Source of the DNA: Flavobacteriales bacterium
GTDB lineage: Bacteria > Bacteroidota > Bacteroidia > Flavobacteriales > UA16
Length of the DNA: 9,537 nt
Direction: 5' to 3'
Assembly (NCBI GenBank): GCA_018700255.1
Contig: JABISU010000147.1
Coordinates: 1-9,537 of the forward strand
Both the position numbers and the translations under genes were made by a program. The stretch's first letter is position 1. Each line of letters begins with the position of its first letter. Shown in pieces: positions 9,207 through 9,537 of the stretch. The notes beneath the pieces were generated by a model. That model was not told where the DNA came from and searched no databases. It saw nothing but the letters and a program-made list of their open reading frames with translations.

Positions 9207-9537
9207 TTACTTTACACAAGCATGTTTAAACTCATTAATCAACTCAACAAAATCATCAAACAAATATCTGCTATCATGAGGCCCAGCAGATGCTTCAGGA
9301 TGATATTGTACACAAAAGACAGGCTTATTCACCAAACGTATACCAGCAATAGTATCATCATTTAAATGAATGTGGGTGACTTCAACATTATTGTTATTAT
9401 TTACCGATTCATGACTTACAACAAAACCGTGATTTTGAGAAGTAATTTCGCATTTACCTGTAATTAAATTCTTAACAGGATGATTCACACCTCTATGCCC
9501 ATTAAACATTTTCGTGGTTTCTAAACCTTGACTTAGT
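9207..9537 (-). CDS. carA: Carbamoyl-phosphate synthase small subunit, C-terminal part
   Basis: Only the last 109 residues are in the window; the reading frame stays open to the right edge, upstream of the internal Met at 9509. CarA hydrolyses glutamine and passes ammonia to CarB for carbamoyl phosphate, the precursor of arginine and pyrimidines. The visible part belongs to the class I glutamine amidotransferase domain: KMFNGHRGVNHPVKNL, the ITSQNHGFVV block, THIHLNDDTIAGI, and VQYHPEASAGPHDSRYLFD, which holds the catalytic His and Glu of the triad. The nucleophilic Cys lies outside the window. A run of five Asn sits just before the VEVTH segment, a variable loop position. eno starts 7 bases downstream, suggesting a carA-eno operon. 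Confidence 0.97.
   Translation of the reverse strand, partial: LSQGLETTKMFNGHRGVNHPVKNLITGKCEITSQNHGFVVSHESVNNNNNVEVTHIHLNDDTIAGIRLVNKPVFCVQYHPEASAGPHDSRYLFDDFVELINEFKHACVK

Overview
The window reads as a stretch of core chromosome from a member of the Bacteroidota, most likely a flavobacterial (Flavobacteriia, possibly Cryomorphaceae-like) marine or aquatic bacterium. The reasons are its AT-rich coding sequence, the lack of clear Shine-Dalgarno sites, a GWxTD-domain lipoprotein (a family typical of this phylum), a large exported Asp-box beta-propeller of the kind common in type IX secretion cargo, a TAnnTTTG-type -7 box, and carA directly followed by eno. No RNA gene, insertion sequence, prophage, CRISPR array or other mobile element is visible. 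Coding density is very high: the longest intergenic gap is 109 bases (4549-4657).

Layout. Bases 1-2795 (minus) hold the first 931 residues of a large secreted Asp-box propeller protein whose C-terminus lies outside the window. Upstream of it on the same strand are lipA (2851-3714, lipoyl synthase) and a 262-residue exported protein that looks like an outer-membrane beta-barrel (3760-4548). Gaps of 45 and 55 bases make a shared transcript possible. A 109-base divergent intergenic region separates these from a plus-strand cluster: rmuC (4658-5947, TTG start), a GWxTD lipoprotein (5953-7143) and rlmB (7162-7932). Gaps of 5 and 18 bases point to one operon. The 3' end of rlmB overlaps the 3' end of eno (7922-9199, minus) by 11 bases. 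Upstream of eno, 7 bases away, is the C-terminal part of carA (9207-9537, minus), which runs off the right edge.

How the genes relate. Most are housekeeping: lipoate assembly (lipA), 23S rRNA 2'-O-methylation (rlmB), glycolysis (eno), carbamoyl phosphate synthesis for arginine and pyrimidines (carA), and genome maintenance (rmuC). The three less understood proteins all carry an export signal or a candidate one: the propeller, the 262-residue barrel-like protein and the GWxTD lipoprotein. I do not see convincing evidence of a new multi-gene system. The items most worth a second look are the rmuC-GWxTD-rlmB arrangement, the acidic lysine-free insert with recurring D[S/T] words inside the propeller protein, and two short perfect dyads in the control regions upstream of the 262-residue gene and of lipA.
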